A DNA stretch of 64,000 nucleotides from Paramarasmius palmivorus (taxonomy: Eukaryota; Basidiomycota; Agaricomycetes; Agaricales; Marasmiaceae). The stretch is from the NCBI GenBank assembly GCA_037176845.1, contig JAYKXP010000031.1, forward strand, positions 434,001 through 498,000. Direction: 5' to 3'. Below are positions 59,877 to 64,000 of this stretch, one piece after another. Position 1 is the stretch's first letter. Each line of letters opens with the position of its first letter. Under the pieces are notes generated by a model. It was not told where the DNA came from, made no database searches, and saw nothing but the letters and a program-made list of their open reading frames with translations. The translations under genes were made by a program, and so were the position numbers.

Positions 59877-62362
59877 GAAAACAACGATGCGCACGGTGTT
59901 GCCAGTCCAACAGGCGAGTTAGATCGCATGGTAACGCCGGAAGTATACCCTTCTCTCCCAGGCGAAGACGTGGAAGTGGTAGCCTCCACCAAGGCGGATT
60001 CCACCTTCCGGATTATTTTCTTACTGCTTTTCTTGACTTTGCTCGGGTTGGAACTAGGACGATAAGAGGTGTCGCTCTGATGTCTATTAGTGTTAAAGCA
60101 GCAGAGCAGGAAGCAAGTTTGTTCAACAGCAAAGGGAATAAAAGGCGGGTTAGTCAGTAGCTAATAAATGGCAATAGTGAGCAAACGGCGTACCCTGCTT
60201 CCTCGACAACGTCCTCAATTCGAGAAAGGGCAGCGTCAACTCTACGAACAGGAAGTTCAGCAATATAACATCAATCACATTATACTTCACTTACTTAGCA
60301 ATCAAGCTATTTTCCGAATCTACAGCCTCTTTTGCCCGAGCAGAAAGCTTCTTGCTGAACATCAGGGGAAAAAGGAGAATAGATTACGTAGGACAGCAAT
60401 TAATGCATACTGCTCCGAAAAGGCAAGCACGAAGCTCAACAAAAAATGACACGCACTTTCTTCCACTTGCACGGCGAGCAGGAGATCGTGAATCTCTATT
60501 GGTCCCACTGGGTTATGGTAAATGAACCAAGAGAAGAATGCAAAGTACGCACAGTACGCACTTCACAGTCTTACGAGGAGACAAAGTCAAATCCTGAACG
60601 CAAATCTTTGAAGGCGACATGCTGCAACAAGACATCAGCAAAACCGAACAACAGACCAAATGGAACAACACCGACTTGTCGTCGCCCACAGCTCTGCGTT
60701 TCTTCGGAGACGACAATCTACGTATAAAGGAATGTCAGTACAATGCAAAGCCGCGTCAAGAAGCGTCGTACGAATCTTCTCCCAACGGAACACTGTCAAC
60801 AGCTTTTTCACGAACAAGGGCGCGCTCCGCGTCCGAATCTGACGCCAAAACAATACTAAGCCCTCGTCAGCCCCGAGTATGAAACCAATTCAGAAAACAG
60901 TGACCTTTCAGCTGGAGATGAACTGACTGCGACTCTCCGGACTTTCTGTGTGGTGCGGTCCACCCTGTCGAAAGCAATCCACAGTGAACACAAAATATAC
61001 AGGTACAAAACCGAGGTCTAAAGAAAAGCCTTCGCACTCACCTCGGTCTAGCGTCCGCAACGTGGAGGACGACATCCCTTGACAAGTAGAAATTTAAAAA
61101 TGAGCTTATACTGAAGAATGATGACGAACTCATGTAAATCCACGCTCCCAAATCGACCGATAGATCGACGACTCGATATCTTTGGGCTGGCATCTCGACT
61201 GCAAGAGAGGATATACGACATGAGCATTTGGTCCTACCGTTTCAGAAACCCGATCAGAACAAACGTACGCAACGGAGACTACCGAATCTTCGGAGTCGGA
61301 ACCATCGTCGAGAATGATAACCTTACTGTATCCAAGTCAAAGATTGTCGGTCAAAAGCGAGCGTTTGCGAAACAGAAAAGCATACGATGATCCCTTCTTC
61401 GGAGACGCAGCAGGTGCTGCTTTTCCTTGCTTCGTTTTTTTACCGGTTACTTTTCTGTATAGACGAAAGATCAGGCACGTATATACACATCTGTGCCGTG
61501 TGAGAGCCCCTCACTTTGAAACAAAGACATCCCTCGGGTGTTCATCGATGACGCTACCCCCCTCAGGCGATCTGGTCGAGAGTCAGCATTGTTCAAAGCA
61601 TGCAGCTTCACCAGCACGCACAATTTCAAGTCTTCTTCCTCGACATGGATACTCTCTTCCTCCTTTTGACGAAGTCGTTTGTCTGATGCTTCCTTTTTAA
61701 CAGAAGCACTGCAAACGCACGAAAAGCGAAGGATAGAAGAGACCTTCAGCATGTGTTCCATACTCGACTTCCGAAGCACGCACCTAGACTTGCGAGCTGA
61801 AGGCATTGCAGATCGACGAGTTTCCGATACGAGATACGAGGTGGGGTGTGTACTTCTGCCTAGACGCGCTGACGTTTATATACCCTTCAAAAGCCATTAC
61901 AAAAACAGTTAGAGAGCTACCAGCGGGAACTGATACTTACTTTAACTAGCAAATCGAAAGAATCAACTTCATCTGCTCCGTAGTCCCGTATACGGGGACA
62001 GGAAGCGAACCACCGCCGAATTAACACCAAGACAAAAGGACATAGTTGACAGAGAGACCCATCCAAGCGATCTTGGAAGAAGAACGAATTAGTTTGAGAA
62101 CGGCGGCGGTCCACGTTAAAAACGCAAGTCTAGTCGTTACGTACTGCATTCGGGGGACGCCGTCTTCGGTAAATAACGGAAATGAGTGCCAACGGCAACC
62201 CGGCTTTCGCTCGGCACACCAGGTCACCGGATCGACAGATCTTACCATCATTCTCCGTCGGCGTGACGTCCTCTTTACACCTCATTAAATATAGTCACAA
62301 GTCGAGGTCGATGTGTCTGCGAACCAACCACATCTGAACATTTCGTTCACAAGCGGCCTCTT
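59616..62362. other. Unresolved stretch with an A31 tract
   Basis: About 2.7 kb in which I cannot define a gene. Several open frames on the plus strand look partly protein-like (59651-60160, 61118-61390, 62046-62288), and others overlap them on the minus strand, but no chain of splice sites keeps frame. It may contain a decayed member of the neighbouring families. The A31 run lies inside the first of these frames, which argues against that frame being translated as such. Confidence 0.4.
59843..59873. repeat. A31 homopolymer
   Basis: A run of 31 A, preceded by AGAAGAAATTCC. It is the longest homopolymer in the window. It could be the tail of a retroposed sequence or a simple slippage tract; no flanking target-site duplication was identified. 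Confidence 0.9.
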
Positions 62363-63559
62363 ATGCTTGGGATACACTACGACTACCAAAATGCTGGTGA
62401 GCACCAAGCTGGCTTAATAACCTGCTCTTTGTTCAGCGACACTGATTACAGAGATAGTTAAGCGACTTGAAACACTGGCCAAAAAAAGAATAACCACTGG
62501 TTATCTTGCACATCCCCTGACTCGATATGCCAATGTAGGAAGCACTCCCGCGACGGACGAAATGTTGAAGATTCTTCTCCCACAGGATATACCTCGGGAA
62601 ACGTTCGTGTATACAAATACTCACTCCGCCAAGAGTGACGTTTGGAGAGTAGTGGAACATACGGCGGACGATGGACAGCCTGAAGAATCGGTCTTTACGG
62701 TACACGGAATTATAGTCCAGTGTGAGCTGCCACCGGTCGTGAGGCCGTACCCCCAGTGAGTAGTCAAACGCACGCGACCGATATCACTCACCGCCAATTA
62801 GACAGTCTGCGGCGAAATACGTTCAGCAAAAGGTGACATTGACGGGCTTCCAGTCACAAATATTCAACGACAGCATAAGCGGCATCTTACATGTAGATGG
62901 CCACCTCCGAATGAACGTTCGCGAAAACGGTCCAGCGCAGTATCTCAGTCAACAGGACATGCACGCAACCCTAGAGATAGGCAACCGTTACTTCACGAGC
63001 AAACGACTAGCATCTACCAGTGAACACATTCCTTTCCCTCCGACCATCGATCCTAAAGGTATCCTGGAGGACCTAAGAGGCAACCATTTTCTACACACGC
63101 CCGAGAACCAAGTAGAATACTACGAGGCTTTCACGGTGAACGATGAACAGCGGTACAGTGCACGTTGTTCGTTCCATCAAGGCCCCGCCTTATCATTTTC
63201 CAGCTTCAGAACCGTGTCCCCAGCATTCATCAAGTGCGGTGATATAGTTGAAGTGCAGCTCACCGTATCGCTCGTTGATCACCCACAAGGGAAGAACGAT
63301 CTCGGTAGTAGCCAATATATCACTAAACTCATCCTTCGCTCCATTACTCTCCTTGATCAATCCTTTTCCGAGGTAAGTCTGCACCTGCGTCCTGGATATT
63401 GAGCTAGGAACTGTCGCCGCTGACTTTGATGTATAGAAGCGGCGATTGGCGTCCATCCTTCCTACCAAACAAGTCACCCTCAAGAGGAAGATAGGACACG
63501 ACGAAGAACAAACGAGGGAGGCGCAAGAGAGGCTTAAAAGAATGGCCATAGACAGATAG
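62363..63559 (+). CDS. Uncharacterised spliced protein, 348 aa
   Basis: Four exons (62363-62396, 62437-62755, 62802-63372, 63437-63559) join to exactly 349 codons. The ATG at 62363 gives MLGIHYDYQNA, which splices in phase into ATLITEIVKRLETLAKKRI; the nearer ATG at 62391 would put exon 2 out of frame. Blocks seen: ADDGQPEESVFTVHGIIVQC, FQSQIFNDSISGILHVDGHL, RNHFLH-type PKGILEDLRGNHFL, and near the end KCGDIVEVQLTVSLV with KLILRSITLLDQSF. A basic tail (LKRKIGHDEEQTREAQERLKR) ends it. I have the impression that these blocks recur in unannotated Agaricomycete proteins, but I cannot name a family or a function. The middle and end are beta-rich; there is no signal peptide or membrane helix. The intact frame argues for a working gene. 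Confidence 0.72.
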
Positions 63560-64000
63560 CAACAATACGTACAAATGGCCTGCCAAGTAGCTTAACGTAT
63601 GCGTATAACATTCGCCGCTCAAATTTGTTGCTCATTTGTAGGCACGAGAAACATTGATTAAACCAGAGAACACGTAACAGATCGACGGTGAACGCTCCTC
63701 TTTGATGAAGGAGTCCGAGATAACGAAAACCGTGTACAGGTACATAAGAAGTTTCCCCTCCGTTTCATGGTCTGCTACCTACAAACTCAAACGAAGCTGC
63801 CTATTTTTGTTCAACTCCATTCACAGAATGCTCCCTACACCGCTGACTAACTACCTAACGACAACAAAACGTTACGCATACCAATCCCATATACCGCCAT
63901 GACCTCGTCGATAGAGAAGTGTTTGACTGAGCTGTGCACTGGTAATGCGTCGAAAGCCACAGAATTAGCGGGATGAAGTCGCTCGTAAATAGTATGGACA
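63560..64000. other. Window end, nothing supportable
   Basis: The last 441 bases contain only short open frames. A gene may begin beyond the end of the window. Confidence 0.4.

Noticed and set aside
46759..63559. Transposon (KDZ, LTR or Helitron) as the source of the island
   Set aside because: No transposase, reverse transcriptase, integrase, helicase or long terminal repeats were seen in any frame; captured cargo cannot be excluded but is unsupported.
1..64000. CRISPR array, rRNA or bacterial-type operons
   Set aside because: No regularly spaced direct repeats or rRNA motifs; gene structure is eukaryotic throughout.

Overview
This window is nuclear DNA from a mushroom-forming basidiomycete (Agaricomycetes). 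The evidence is the gene style: many exons split by GT-AG introns of about 45-60 nt, short intergenic gaps, and TATA boxes 55-80 nt upstream of several start codons. The gene content agrees: a CYP61 sterol desaturase, a fungal Spc7/KNL1 kinetochore protein, a DUF6534 membrane protein and several protein families that look restricted to Agaricomycetes. I cannot name a genus. All similarity statements come from reading motifs, not from searches.

Region 1 (1-17.4 kb) is conserved core genome: a GYF-domain protein (60-3904, minus), an SLC33A1-type acetyl-CoA transporter (4198-6694, minus), a microsomal cytochrome P450 (8240-10289, plus), the C-22 sterol desaturase ERG5/CYP61 (10561-12373, minus) and, from a shared divergent promoter, Spc7/KNL1 (13102-17411, plus).

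Region 2 (17.7-32.5 kb) starts with a DUF6534 seven-helix protein (17707-19874, minus). It continues into what looks like a specialised-metabolism locus: a P450 with an apparent C-terminal frameshift (20108-22240, minus), a divergently transcribed NAD(P)-dependent reductase (22637-24021, plus) and a large reducing polyketide synthase (24593-32500, plus) read as KS-AT-DH-KR-ACP-reductase. No enoylreductase or methyltransferase is visible in the synthase. Inference: a partly reduced, unsaturated chain is released reductively as an aldehyde or alcohol and tailored by the SDR and P450.

Region 3 (32.5-42.0 kb) is sparse. It holds three spliced genes of unknown function (35247-36075, 37490-39120, 40292-42001) and long stretches with nothing recognisable.

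Region 4 (42.8-64 kb) is an accessory, lineage-specific island. It opens with a decayed protein kinase (42810-44826) whose DFG region is broken by a frameshift. Then come three tandem paralogues (46759-48215, 48432-49650, 50068-51505) with an internal, long-loop Zn2Cys6-like cysteine cluster followed by a predicted helical segment. Next, on the minus strand, is a very large spliced gene (52392-57070) whose C-terminal part resembles a JmjC-type cupin with its metal ligands replaced, then another uncharacterised spliced gene (57817-59615). A plus-strand spliced gene (62363-63559) closes the island. Homopolymers (G20, A31) and a direct duplication lie between these genes. I see no reverse transcriptase, integrase, transposase, CRISPR, tRNA or rRNA. 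The island is the best candidate for undescribed biology here, but its function is not readable from sequence alone.
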